DNA of 64,000 nucleotides from NCBI GenBank assembly GCA_029940475.1, contig JAPYUT010000004.1, forward strand, positions 51,342-115,341, given 5' to 3'. The notes under the pieces were generated by a model. It saw only the letters and a list, made by a program, of their open reading frames with translations, made no database searches and was not told the DNA's origin. Position numbers and translations under genes: made by a program. Shown here piece after piece: positions 36,275 through 45,320 of the stretch (its first letter is position 1; each line of letters starts with the position of its first letter). This DNA comes from Verrucomicrobiales bacterium. GTDB taxonomy: Bacteria; Verrucomicrobiota; Verrucomicrobiia; Verrucomicrobiales; DEV007.

Positions 36275-37153
36275 TTATCCGCCATCGCTCGGATATCCGT
36301 ATTTCTCCAAGTATCCAGCAAGCACTTCATTCAAAATCTGTTGCTGGCGTTCAGAAAGGTCCTTTCGCCACTTACTCCCTGTATCGACTAGCGAGAATTT
36401 TTCCAAACTATGACTGAAGGACACGCTCTCCTGAAGCCCGCAAAAATTCAAGGTCTTCTCATATACCCCAACAGGATCCGAGCATAGCTCTTGATAATTC
36501 AAATCGAGCAAATTTTGATCAGGTAATTTCTTCTTGGCAGATTCAAAGGCATCCATGAAGATCTTCCACTGAATCCCTGCCAGTGCGACAAATGACCGCC
36601 CGTGAAATTCCCATTCCTCACGATAATTATCCGCCAGTTCACCCCACCTCCAGTTTTCAGGCCCCTGCCACCCTCTCCACCACGGCACATTCATAAACGA
36701 ATTCGCAACGCTGCGTCCATCACGACCAAGGTGAATAAATTTAGCTGTCGGAAATATCCTGGCGAGCAATCCCACCCTAGGCCATCCTGTTATTTTCATT
36801 GATAGACGAGGTCGGCGGTGGGTGGTCACGACGTTAAGGGCGTTCCTAACCCTGTTCTTGCTGCGATCCGAAACATCTTCGGCAAGCAAGTCGCGAAATG
36901 GCCGCCTGAACCCGGGACAATGGTATTCCCAGAAGCGATAGCATTCCGAAGGATAAATTCGCCGCACCAACGAACCCGCAAATGGCCAATCCGCCATTTT
37001 CATAATCATCCGGCTCATCGATGGCCGTGATGGATTACAATCAGCAAATCCGGTAAGCCATGAAATTTGAGGATGTTCACACAGAATGCGATGGAAAATA
37101 GTCGATCCGCAGCGACCAATACCGACAATGAAAATAGGCCTATCCAACTGCAT
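36275..37153 (-). CDS. Sulfotransferase
   Basis: A 292-residue PAPS-dependent sulfotransferase. The 5'-phosphosulfate loop is FIVGIGRCGSTIFHRIL (about residues 8-24), and the 3'-phosphate strand-helix is FIHLGRDGRSVANSFM (about 137-152). A C-terminal helix carries the usual LNYQELCSDP. Placed among glycosyltransferase genes on one strand, it most likely sulfates a hydroxyl of the growing polysaccharide or its lipid-linked unit, giving an anionic polymer as in many marine bacteria; that is inference. The FkbM methyltransferase gene precedes it by 12 nt. Confidence 0.87.
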   Translation of the reverse strand: MQLDRPIFIVGIGRCGSTIFHRILCEHPQISWLTGFADCNPSRPSMSRMIMKMADWPFAGSLVRRIYPSECYRFWEYHCPGFRRPFRDLLAEDVSDRSKNRVRNALNVVTTHRRPRLSMKITGWPRVGLLARIFPTAKFIHLGRDGRSVANSFMNVPWWRGWQGPENWRWGELADNYREEWEFHGRSFVALAGIQWKIFMDAFESAKKKLPDQNLLDLNYQELCSDPVGVYEKTLNFCGLQESVSFSHSLEKFSLVDTGSKWRKDLSERQQQILNEVLAGYLEKYGYPSDGG

Positions 37154-37165
37154 TTATACTAAAAA

Positions 37166-37954
37166 CTATGGTTGAATCTCACGTTCGTTTAGTTCATTCA
37201 TCGAAACCACAATATTCGGACCACTCCGCACTTCACAAGGGAAACGTTGCGTCGCATCATAGAATGCCTGACTACACCCTGACTTAAAGCGGTCATGCAA
37301 TTCAATCACCATGGCATCTACGTCATTAATCCACGGCGACGAATTCTCCAGAACCTCTTTTTCAGCTCCTTCGATATCAAGTTTCAGTAAATCAATCTGC
37401 CTTAGGGAAAAATCTTTTATCAATTCTCCCAAAGTAACGGCGACAACCTCTCCATCACCTCCTGCAGCAACACGATACGCCCAGTTATCGTCTTTCGGGT
37501 TTACTATCTCCAACGTCGTTTGCTTAAACCAAAGGGCAGCATTCAGTGCTGTCACATTAGTATATTGCTCTGTATTCCGGCTTAGTAACTCATAATTAGA
37601 AACATCAGGCTCAATGGCTATTATTTTACAGTCCGGGTAGCGATTTGCAAAAAGCACCGATACAAATCCAACATGCGCACCTGCATCAATCATCAGTTTC
37701 GGATCCTGTGACAAGGTGAATCCATAATGACCGTGTAGAAATGTGTTCTCGAGCACTGAAATATCAGAAGTTCCTCCGCGGAGTACAAGCGAAGTTTTTA
37801 CGGCAGGGATGCTCACCGTGATCTGTCTGCCAATCCTACGGTTCGCCCAAACAAAACTCAGTGCATCCCTCAACCCTAACCAAGAAATATAACGGAACAA
37901 GAATAGCGACCGTCTCTTAAGTCGCTTAACAGCGCGATAGAAAAATTTAAGCAT
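37166..37954 (-). CDS. FkbM-family methyltransferase
   Basis: A 262-residue SAM-dependent O-methyltransferase. Motif I is LMIDAGAHVGFVSVLFANRY (about residues 86-105), followed by IIAIEPDVSNYELL with the acidic residue that binds ribose. The FkbM-typical LLKLDIEGAEKEVLE lies near residue 190. Family members methylate sugar hydroxyls in exopolysaccharides and natural products. The basic N-terminus (YRAVKRLKRRSLFLFRYISW) may contact membrane or acceptor. It sits between a GT2 gene (9 nt) and the sulfotransferase gene (12 nt), so all three are probably co-transcribed. Confidence 0.9.
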   Translation of the reverse strand: MLKFFYRAVKRLKRRSLFLFRYISWLGLRDALSFVWANRRIGRQITVSIPAVKTSLVLRGGTSDISVLENTFLHGHYGFTLSQDPKLMIDAGAHVGFVSVLFANRYPDCKIIAIEPDVSNYELLSRNTEQYTNVTALNAALWFKQTTLEIVNPKDDNWAYRVAAGGDGEVVAVTLGELIKDFSLRQIDLLKLDIEGAEKEVLENSSPWINDVDAMVIELHDRFKSGCSQAFYDATQRFPCEVRSGPNIVVSMNELNEREIQP

Positions 37955-37963
37955 GTAAAGAAT

Positions 37964-38938
37964 TTAGGAATGCCTATCAATAATCCAGCGTAACATACAT
38001 CTCATTCGGAATAACGGAGCCAGTCCAACCTCTCTCAACGAATAGAACCACGGCCAGACTAAGGCTGACTTGAGCAATTCCCACCACGCCCCTGAACGAT
38101 CCCCGCAATCTCTTCGCATAAGGGCCACTTGGAAACGACGAATGGCGCCAACCTGTGCCCAAAAGGGGAAGTTTAGTGAAGTTACCACTCCTGAAGAACG
38201 CGCCTTGGAAATTGTGCGGATCATTCCCTTGCTTTGATTCGAGGCATGTGAGCTCATGTTCAGTCCGTGCACTCTCTTTCTCGACAAGGGCTCGGTCAGC
38301 ATATATATTTTATAACTCGCAGAAATCCTTACCCACATATCGCGATCTTCCGATCCAAGGGCAGTCCCATATTCAGGATCAAACATTCCGCATTCCGTAA
38401 TTACAATACGCCGAATCAATGCAGTTACGGGAAACCGATTCCTCAAAACAAGTTGCCGACAACTAATGTCAACATCCCCTGCAGGAGCATTCCCCTGGCT
38501 TCCTATCACATCACCCACGTCATTAATCTTGTTAAAGCTGCACGCTATTAACGCGTAATCACTGCTTAAATTTGAGAACGCATCATACATATGTTCTATG
38601 GCCTCAGGCTCAAGTTCATCATCAGCGTCAAGAAACAACAGAAATTCTCCTTTTGCCCTTCTAATTCCGAGGTTTCTTGCAGACGAAAGACCTCCGTTAC
38701 TCTTTCGTATATAGCGTACACGACTTCCGAACGAATACACAACCTCTGCAGTGCAATCCGTGGAACCATCATCAACAACAATTATCTCAACATTGAGATA
38801 GCTCTGCACAAGGGCAGATTTAATCGCAAAACCGACGTAACCCTCATAATTGTAAGCCGGAATAATGACCGAAACCAAAGGTAACTCGGAAGCATCCCGT
38901 GCAATTTGCAGTGTGTCATCCACGGAAAATTCAGCCAT
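37964..38938 (-). CDS. Glycosyltransferase family 2
   Basis: A 325-residue inverting GT-A enzyme. The nucleotide-binding start VSVIIPAYNYEGYVGFAI, IIVVDDGSTDCTAEV, the glycine-rich NGGLSSARNLGIRRAKG and the metal-binding LFLDADDELEP (DxD) are complete. The later acidic motif SEDRDMWVRIS lies in the catalytic half. No transmembrane segment is clear, so it is probably a cytosolic peripheral enzyme adding one sugar. ATG 38938 is preferred over TTG 38998. About 96 nt separate it from the preceding methyltransferase gene. Confidence 0.92.
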   Translation of the reverse strand: MAEFSVDDTLQIARDASELPLVSVIIPAYNYEGYVGFAIKSALVQSYLNVEIIVVDDGSTDCTAEVVYSFGSRVRYIRKSNGGLSSARNLGIRRAKGEFLLFLDADDELEPEAIEHMYDAFSNLSSDYALIACSFNKINDVGDVIGSQGNAPAGDVDISCRQLVLRNRFPVTALIRRIVITECGMFDPEYGTALGSEDRDMWVRISASYKIYMLTEPLSRKRVHGLNMSSHASNQSKGMIRTISKARSSGVVTSLNFPFWAQVGAIRRFQVALMRRDCGDRSGAWWELLKSALVWPWFYSLREVGLAPLFRMRCMLRWIIDRHS

Positions 38939-39034
38939 CAGCGCATTACAATAATCAACGGTATGAATTTTTTTTGTGAACACGCCCAAATAATTCAAGG
39001 GCGCATTCTCACTGGCATGCAGGGTCGCGTCAAC

Positions 39035-39865
39035 CTAACCCTTGACCGCCATCATTGTCACGCTGCGAAACACTCGAGTGCTAACAACTTTGGACAATCT
39101 CCGCGGCAACATGGCAACCAATCGTTCCGCCAATCTCCACAGCGCATTTAAAAGGGATCCTTTCCTCACCTTACCTCCAGCGTAGATATAATTGAAAATG
39201 AACCCATGACGATTCAATAATTCGGACATTTCCAGATAAGTCCACTCCTGGAAATGAAAACACTCAAGCTTATTGCCGAAATGTCTGGAAATATCGTGGG
39301 GGCCAGAAAATCGATGTGGAGTATCGAAGACGTATAATCCCCCCTCTTTCAATACACGAGCGGCATTCTCGAAGTGAGCATCTACATCCTCCGGATGTAG
39401 ATGCTCAAGGAACTGATAACTAAAAACGACATCAATTGATGCATCAGGAACTTCTAGATTATAGCCATCGTAAATAATTAAACTGAAGTTATCAGGAACA
39501 ATATCCGTGAGTGAACGCTGATCAGATATGTCCACAGCAATAACATTCTCTACACGGGAACACACCTCATAAGCCAAGCGGCAATCTCCGGCAGCAAATT
39601 CCAGAAACCTCAATTTGCAATCAAGATGTGGTTCCAAGATCTTCAATCTCGCAACAACCGCAGTGGAACTTTTCTCGGGCGTTTCACGCCGGACTAAGCG
39701 AGGATGATCAGGAACCCTTTCAAAAAGCTCGTCGTAAATGGAGGAGAATAACTTTGTGCGCTCTTCACGGTTCGAATTCCTCAATCTTCCGGCAAGTTCA
39801 CGCTCAACTTCAAAATGGTTGCGAAGTTGATGTATTGTCCGGTTCTCTTTTGTTTTTTTGCCCAT
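39035..39865 (-). CDS. Class I SAM-dependent methyltransferase
   Basis: A 276-residue protein. Motif I is slightly unusual (LRFLEFAAGDCRLAYEV, with AAGD instead of GxGxG), followed by VIAVDISDQ, the post-I DVVFSYQFLEHLHPEDV and ARVLKEGGLYVFDTPH, typical of Methyltransf_11/UbiE-like enzymes. The N-terminal 90 residues are charged and helical. The likely substrate is a sugar or lipid intermediate of the surface polysaccharide, judged only from context. It follows the flippase gene after 76 nt and precedes the GT2 gene. Confidence 0.85.
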   Translation of the reverse strand: MGKKTKENRTIHQLRNHFEVERELAGRLRNSNREERTKLFSSIYDELFERVPDHPRLVRRETPEKSSTAVVARLKILEPHLDCKLRFLEFAAGDCRLAYEVCSRVENVIAVDISDQRSLTDIVPDNFSLIIYDGYNLEVPDASIDVVFSYQFLEHLHPEDVDAHFENAARVLKEGGLYVFDTPHRFSGPHDISRHFGNKLECFHFQEWTYLEMSELLNRHGFIFNYIYAGGKVRKGSLLNALWRLAERLVAMLPRRLSKVVSTRVFRSVTMMAVKG

Positions 39866-39941
39866 TGTGAATAAGCGAATTGGTCATGCATCGACGATTC
39901 GTGCAGTTTAAAAATTGAGCCATTAAAACTCGTCACTCCCG

Positions 39942-41447
39942 CTAGGGATCTCTTTTCCTGAGCATACAAACAGTCCATTTTCTTTCGTCATCTTTAAGGA
40001 CAAACATCCAGAATATAACGCAAAAAAGGGCCGTCTGAATCGATCCTAACATTATTATCCGTGGGTAACTCGGCTCAAGCCAGCCCCTTAGCGCAAAATA
40101 AGAAACATACATTGCCCCGGCTATAGGAATCACTCCACGCAGCAAGGCTCCTAGATAGCAATTGCCCGCGACCTTTGAATGTGTGCACACAATTCGTGGA
40201 AATAAAATCAGGTAAACCAGCCCAAGATCAATCGCCGTTGCACAAGCAACCCCTTTAAATCCGAAATAAATTCCCAAAACAACACTTAACCCGATGTTAA
40301 TAACACTCCCAAGGGCGGTCACCCTGGTCACATGATTATGTTTATTGAGACTGCTCATAAGGCTGAATGCAGGATATTGCATCATGAACAAAGCGTAAGG
40401 GACAACAATGATCAAAAATATCACATGCGCTTCACTGAATGCTCCGCCAATCCACCTTTCAATAAACACGCCCGCCTGCGTAGCAAAAACCGCAGCAATG
40501 AAAGTGGTAATTGCTCCACAAAGTCGCAGGCTCAGCAAAAAATTCTCCCTCATAGTTGACTCATCACCGGCTGCCTCAAGCCTGCTGAAAGCGGCAAGGA
40601 AGTGCCCGCCAAAAAGTGCATTGATAATATCTCCCGCTACAAAAAGAAATCGTGTTCCAATCGAGTAAAGAGGCACAACCGCCGCCCCTAATAATCCACC
40701 AACCAAATAAGGGTCAATGCGATCCTTCAAGGTAACTGATAACCTCATTCCAAATGAAGTCATGGAGTAGCGGAGCAATTCAGATCCGAGACCTCCGTCA
40801 TTACCCTCCCTCCTGACATTAAGCTTTCCGATAAGACGTCTAGCGAAAAAATATTGAACAATTTGCTGGCCGAAGTCACAGGTCGCCACAACTAAGGCAA
40901 GCGCAACCAGTCCATATCCTGATTTTGCAAACCAGATAACAAGTGCACTTTGCACTAGAATCCGGGTCATCGATGCTCCGGCAATCACGCCATAGCGCAG
41001 GTAACTCTTGTTGATGACTTGGTATATCATCAACATGAAACGTAGTGCGATGCCCAGGCCGCAAATAACGATTACCAACTGTGCGTTAAATATTGTCTGC
41101 GAGGAATCAAAAAAAAGGAAGAGTATAAAAACTGCGAGGAATGTCAGAATCAAAGATGCCAATGCCACTCGACGGAAAAACCTGCGGCACGTAACAGCCA
41201 CCAATCCAGTCTGGCCTTTGCCGTCCCCAATCGCCCTTGAAATAAAGCGTACGCTGGCAATTCCAACTCCAAGATCCAGAAGACTATAGTAGGAAAAAAA
41301 TGTCATCAGCAGCAGCCAAACGCCATATTGATGTTCCCCCAGTCCAATGATGAGAACCGGCGTGACCAAAAACATTGCGATGAACCTGACTCCATGCTCC
41401 ACCAAGTTCAGAGTCGAACTTCCAAGGAGCCTGCTACTCAAATTCAT
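39942..41447 (-). CDS. Wzx-like polysaccharide flippase
   Basis: A 501-residue membrane protein with about 12-14 hydrophobic segments in the MATE/PST arrangement, beginning STLNLVEHGVRFIAMFLVTPVLI and containing RYSMTSFGMRLSVTLKDRIDPYLVGGLLG, as in the Polysacc_synt group. It should flip the undecaprenyl-linked repeat unit across the inner membrane before Wzy polymerisation. ATG 41447 is the second codon of a reading frame with a GTG at 41450. The upstream 174 nt hold a 12-bp palindrome. Confidence 0.9.
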   Translation of the reverse strand: MNLSSRLLGSSTLNLVEHGVRFIAMFLVTPVLIIGLGEHQYGVWLLLMTFFSYYSLLDLGVGIASVRFISRAIGDGKGQTGLVAVTCRRFFRRVALASLILTFLAVFILFLFFDSSQTIFNAQLVIVICGLGIALRFMLMIYQVINKSYLRYGVIAGASMTRILVQSALVIWFAKSGYGLVALALVVATCDFGQQIVQYFFARRLIGKLNVRREGNDGGLGSELLRYSMTSFGMRLSVTLKDRIDPYLVGGLLGAAVVPLYSIGTRFLFVAGDIINALFGGHFLAAFSRLEAAGDESTMRENFLLSLRLCGAITTFIAAVFATQAGVFIERWIGGAFSEAHVIFLIIVVPYALFMMQYPAFSLMSSLNKHNHVTRVTALGSVINIGLSVVLGIYFGFKGVACATAIDLGLVYLILFPRIVCTHSKVAGNCYLGALLRGVIPIAGAMYVSYFALRGWLEPSYPRIIMLGSIQTALFCVIFWMFVLKDDERKWTVCMLRKRDP

Positions 41448-41542
41448 CACAAAAACCGGTTGTCTTACTGCACTCTACATCAACTGACACTAACCCGGAA
41501 TCGCCTGCCGCGGATCACTGTATTAACACACGAAACACCCAG

Positions 41543-41554
41543 CAACTCGAGTTG
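41543..41554. repeat. 12-bp palindrome upstream of the flippase gene
   Basis: CAACTCGAGTTG reads the same on both strands and overlaps a second inverted pair, ACTCG...CGAGT, ending at 41560. It lies about 95 nt upstream of the flippase start in a 174-nt gap between two minus-strand genes, where an internal promoter could be. No regulator is known for it. Confidence 0.35.
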
Positions 41555-41621
41555 ACGAGTCATCCGCCATACAATTACTCAGTATCATTCGCAACACAAA
41601 GCTCAATACCTCACCGCAAAG

Positions 41622-42794
41622 TCAGCTGTTAATTTTTTGGAATTTGTCAATAATACGCTGGGCGTTATGTCTCCACGTATGCCGATTTAGAATATGCTGA
41701 CGCGCTCGATTTCCCATTCTTAGGCGAAGATCGGCATCCGTCGCGAGCCTTGCCAGAGAGTGAAAAATTTGATCTTTATCCAGGGGTGTAAAAAGGAGGC
41801 CGTTTTCTCCATTATCAATGACCATTGAAATCGGCTCTGTTTGCGGAGCAACAACAGCACATCCCTGCGCCATATACTCAAAGAGCTTAATCGGAGACCG
41901 GTATTCGTTACTGTGAGGAATAATCGCTATATCCATTGCCTGTAAAGCCTCCGGAACACGACCATGCTCAACGACTCCGGTGAATGTAACTTTTTCTGCC
42001 ATGCCGAGATCTTCCGACTTGCGGATCAATTTTTCATGTAGCGGGCCGTTACCAACCAGCAGAAGATTGGCGTTTATTTCAGGGCATTCATTACAGAGCC
42101 TGGCAAAAACCTCAATGAGGACATCAAGGTGATGCCACTCAACAAACCATCCAACAAAGCCAAGGTTAAACTTCCCATTTAATTTGAATTCACGAATGAA
42201 TCTATCAGCGTCGGGACGATTTTCCATCATCTCATCATCAACCGCATTGCAATGGATCTGGATTTTTTCCTCAGGAATGTCATGCCGTTTGATAAGTTGC
42301 CTCTTCAGGTATGGAGACACAACGACAATTAATGACGCGCGATCGAATAACCTTTTGTCACACCATGCTGCAAGTGACGCCAGAACAGGTTGACGCCTTA
42401 CGCGCTCATCTCCGACAAGCTCATTCACCTCAACAACCAGAGGAATGCCGAATTTACTTGCTGCAAATCCTGTAGCAAAAAGAAAAAATGCATGCCTTTC
42501 ATAAATTAGCCCAAATTGTGCACTGCGTAGTCGGCGGGTTACCCTAAACCATGCGAATACATTGTAAGTGAGTTCAGTGATTTCAAAAAACAACCTTGGT
42601 AATCTCTCAGCAAGGATTTTCCAGAATAATGCACGTCCTGATTCCCTTCGATAAGGATCTGAGCCGGGATCGATACCACAGGGACTTGCGAAATGCACCT
42701 TGTTCCCAAGTTTTTCAAAAGCACGCGAGATTCCTGAAATATGGACCGATTCCGCTCCAACGCCCCTTGTTCTAAAACTGTAAACTATATTCAT
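41622..42794 (-). CDS. Glycosyltransferase family 4
   Basis: A 390-residue GT-B enzyme. The N-terminal half has SFRTRGVGAESVHISGISRAF and LIYERHAFFLFATGFAAS. The donor domain begins NLGFVGWFVEWHHLDVLIEVF and includes IPHSNEYRSPIKLFEYMAQG, where the KxFEYMAxG form of the E-x7-E region is common in capsule-type GT4 enzymes. It should extend the lipid-linked sugar chain in the cytoplasm. The gene is 70 nt after the GT39-like gene and 174 nt before the flippase gene. Confidence 0.92.
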   Translation of the reverse strand: MNIVYSFRTRGVGAESVHISGISRAFEKLGNKVHFASPCGIDPGSDPYRRESGRALFWKILAERLPRLFFEITELTYNVFAWFRVTRRLRSAQFGLIYERHAFFLFATGFAASKFGIPLVVEVNELVGDERVRRQPVLASLAAWCDKRLFDRASLIVVVSPYLKRQLIKRHDIPEEKIQIHCNAVDDEMMENRPDADRFIREFKLNGKFNLGFVGWFVEWHHLDVLIEVFARLCNECPEINANLLLVGNGPLHEKLIRKSEDLGMAEKVTFTGVVEHGRVPEALQAMDIAIIPHSNEYRSPIKLFEYMAQGCAVVAPQTEPISMVIDNGENGLLFTPLDKDQIFHSLARLATDADLRLRMGNRARQHILNRHTWRHNAQRIIDKFQKINS

Positions 42795-42864
42795 CGTTTT
42801 GACCTATGCCCATGTCCCCTCCGACTGGCAATATCTGTATTATCGATGCTTCATTCTCCTCCGG

Positions 42865-44511
42865 TTAAGGTGCACCCGTCCCCTCCAAACGGTAAAGCAC
42901 AACATCCGCCTCAGTGCCCCCTCTTCTTGTCGTGGGAAATCTTCCCATCTCGATGAACTCAGTAGCATAATTGGCAACAACCTGTGCCGCGAGATCATGG
43001 TAACCGAACCGTTTATTTTTTGGAACTCCAAGATCAAGGGCCAGAAACTGCGCCACCCCGCTGGTCATAAAATCCCTTAACTCGGAAGCAGAATTGAAAT
43101 TTGACCTGTAATTGCGGCCAAGCCAGTCACTTGAGGAAAGTTTCTTGCTGCCTCGGCAAACACGCACACCTTCCTCCAGTCGCCTATTAGAGGCAAGCGC
43201 TGAAGCGGCGACCATTGCCCCCTCTCCGCGCGAATCAGAAACCACAAGAAGCGTATCCTCTCCGGGAATAGCGCTTTTCTCAACCGCTTCAACAATTTCC
43301 CTGAACCCGTTAGAATTCTTCTCATTCAACTTGAAGCGCTCTATTCCTATGCCTGACACAAAAATAATTCCGAAAAGTAATCTCACAATAAGTGGCGCAT
43401 TGCCTCTAAGCCTGAAAAGGCTCGTGACCATATAACAAATGCGCTGCGCTGCCTTGAACGCCAGTAACAATACTGCAGGGACAATCACCAGGAGGTATCT
43501 CTGCTCCAAGCCGGCAGGCACAACAAAATAAAATACCAATCCACTGAGCACCAGGGCAACCATCACAGCCTCCCCGTCCCTGACCGCACTTTTAGACATT
43601 GCTCGATTCAACGTACAATAAAGAATTTCCCCGCAAACCAGAATTAACAACAGTGGCCCAAATACCCTCTCCATTGCAGTCACAAAAAAAGGCACGGATT
43701 TCACAAAATAAGAACCAATTCCACCACCCATCACTCCTTCTGCTGTGATGTGATGGAAAATTAAAAGCCAAGGGAGCACCATGAAAATAACGACAAGTGG
43801 CGCAATCCAAAGTTCATAGCTTCTGAATTTTTGACCCTTACGAGTATAAAAAAGCGCGAAGACCGGCAACATACCCAGCAGCAACCCCGAAAATTTTGTG
43901 AGTATAGTGCATGCTGCCAACACTCCGAACACTAAGGAATCCACCCTTCGCCCACGATCCATGAACTTCACAAACGATGCTGCAGAAAGCAGGCATCCCG
44001 ATAGCAGCAACATGTCCGACATGAATACCGATGTATAGCGTTGAGTTAAAGAAGACAGCGTGAATATTAATGCCGCACCCAGAGCCCATGCTCTTCCCAT
44101 GAACATGCTTCCGAGAATAAATGTTAGGAGCCCGCAAAAAGACGTCACGACTGCCGCCAGGACAAGGATGGAAGCGCTAGAGACTCCAAACAGAAGCCAG
44201 ACGCCGGTAACCACGTAAAATACAGGCGGGTAATGGCCTAGAGCAACCTTTGGATATGCCGCGTAATAGGATTGCGCATAAGCCAGCGGATTTGCGGACT
44301 CCAGAAACCCACCCGCAAGGTAATCTCGAACCATCAACCCGGTGACAACATGGGACGCTTCATCAGGATGCCCGCCAAAATCACTCGCGTAAGCCAGGTT
44401 AGCAATCTGCAAAATCACATTGATGGCAAGAAGAAAGAAAAACAGGACGAGCCCACGGCTAATAACCTTAAGTTGTTCTTGTTTTTCCCGGTGATACAGG
44501 GCTTGTAACAT
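42865..44511 (-). CDS. ArnT/GT39-like membrane glycosyltransferase
   Basis: A 548-residue membrane protein with about ten hydrophobic segments. The first periplasmic loop has the acidic DFGGHPDEASHVVTGL, equivalent to the catalytic Asp/Glu of dolichyl-phosphate-mannose-protein mannosyltransferase-like (PMT_2) enzymes, followed by YPPVFYVVTGVWLLFG. Such GT-C enzymes use a polyprenyl-phosphate sugar on the outer face. The DPM-like GT2 at 45321-46445 could make that donor. About 150 residues at the C-terminus form a soluble domain. It probably decorates the polymer or a lipid; the acceptor is unknown. Confidence 0.85.
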   Translation of the reverse strand: MLQALYHREKQEQLKVISRGLVLFFFLLAINVILQIANLAYASDFGGHPDEASHVVTGLMVRDYLAGGFLESANPLAYAQSYYAAYPKVALGHYPPVFYVVTGVWLLFGVSSASILVLAAVVTSFCGLLTFILGSMFMGRAWALGAALIFTLSSLTQRYTSVFMSDMLLLSGCLLSAASFVKFMDRGRRVDSLVFGVLAACTILTKFSGLLLGMLPVFALFYTRKGQKFRSYELWIAPLVVIFMVLPWLLIFHHITAEGVMGGGIGSYFVKSVPFFVTAMERVFGPLLLILVCGEILYCTLNRAMSKSAVRDGEAVMVALVLSGLVFYFVVPAGLEQRYLLVIVPAVLLLAFKAAQRICYMVTSLFRLRGNAPLIVRLLFGIIFVSGIGIERFKLNEKNSNGFREIVEAVEKSAIPGEDTLLVVSDSRGEGAMVAASALASNRRLEEGVRVCRGSKKLSSSDWLGRNYRSNFNSASELRDFMTSGVAQFLALDLGVPKNKRFGYHDLAAQVVANYATEFIEMGRFPTTRRGGTEADVVLYRLEGTGAP

Positions 44512-44582
44512 CGCGTTTTTATGGACTTACTTACACCATAGCGGGAATTGCCACCAACCGCCATATATGCTCTCATCACTCA

Positions 44583-45308
44583 ATGTCTAGTGAAGACTTC
44601 TCTTCGGACGATAAACCGGAATTTGATAATTTCGCGGATGATTACGATGCTGCGCTCATGCGTGGCCTGCGCTTAACCGGCGAGTCGAAAGACTATTTCG
44701 CAAGAAAGCGCATTTGCCTCCTTGCCGAAAAACTGCAAAATCTTAACGCCGCAACCCAAACCCTCCTTGACTTTGGATGCGGCACAGGCAGCGCAACCCC
44801 GTTTCTTCGGAAACATTTAAATGTTTCCGAAATTACGGGCATTGATCCATCCGAGAAATCGCTTGAGGAGGCGCGCAAAACACACGGCAATGGAGACGCC
44901 AAATTTATCAACTCTGAAATTTTCACAGCAGAATCAGTCTGCGACTTAGCATACTGTAATGGTGTCTTCCATCACATCCAGACTGTTGATCAAATAACTG
45001 CCGCCACACAGGTCTTTGACTCCTTGAAGCCCGGTGGCTACTTTTCATTCTGGGAAAATAATCCTTGGAATCCAATGACCCGATTCATTATGAGTCGGGT
45101 TGCTTTTGACAAAGACGCAAAACTTATCTGGCCGAAAAACGCCCGGATGATTCTGCATGGCGCAGGCTTTGAAATAGTGAGCACTGATTTTGCATTTATT
45201 TTCCCTGCATTACTCAAAATCCTGAGGTTCCTGGAGCACCCATTGCGCAAACTGCCACTTGGGGGACAGTACCATGTGCTTTGCAGGAAAACCAAAGGCA
45301 GTCGTTAA
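44583..45308 (+). CDS. Class I SAM-dependent methyltransferase
   Basis: A 241-residue enzyme with a clear motif I, LLDFGCGTGSATPFL (about residues 61-75), the acidic ITGIDPSEKSLEEAR, the post-I LAYCNGVFHHIQ and the later SLKPGGYFSFWENNPWNP, as in the Methyltransf_11/23 group. The final third is hydrophobic and resembles related lipid- or sugar-modifying enzymes. It stands alone on the plus strand, divergent from the GT39-like gene (71 nt) and convergent with the GT2 gene (12 nt). Confidence 0.87.
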   Translation: MSSEDFSSDDKPEFDNFADDYDAALMRGLRLTGESKDYFARKRICLLAEKLQNLNAATQTLLDFGCGTGSATPFLRKHLNVSEITGIDPSEKSLEEARKTHGNGDAKFINSEIFTAESVCDLAYCNGVFHHIQTVDQITAATQVFDSLKPGGYFSFWENNPWNPMTRFIMSRVAFDKDAKLIWPKNARMILHGAGFEIVSTDFAFIFPALLKILRFLEHPLRKLPLGGQYHVLCRKTKGSR

Positions 45309-45320
45309 TACTAACTGCGC

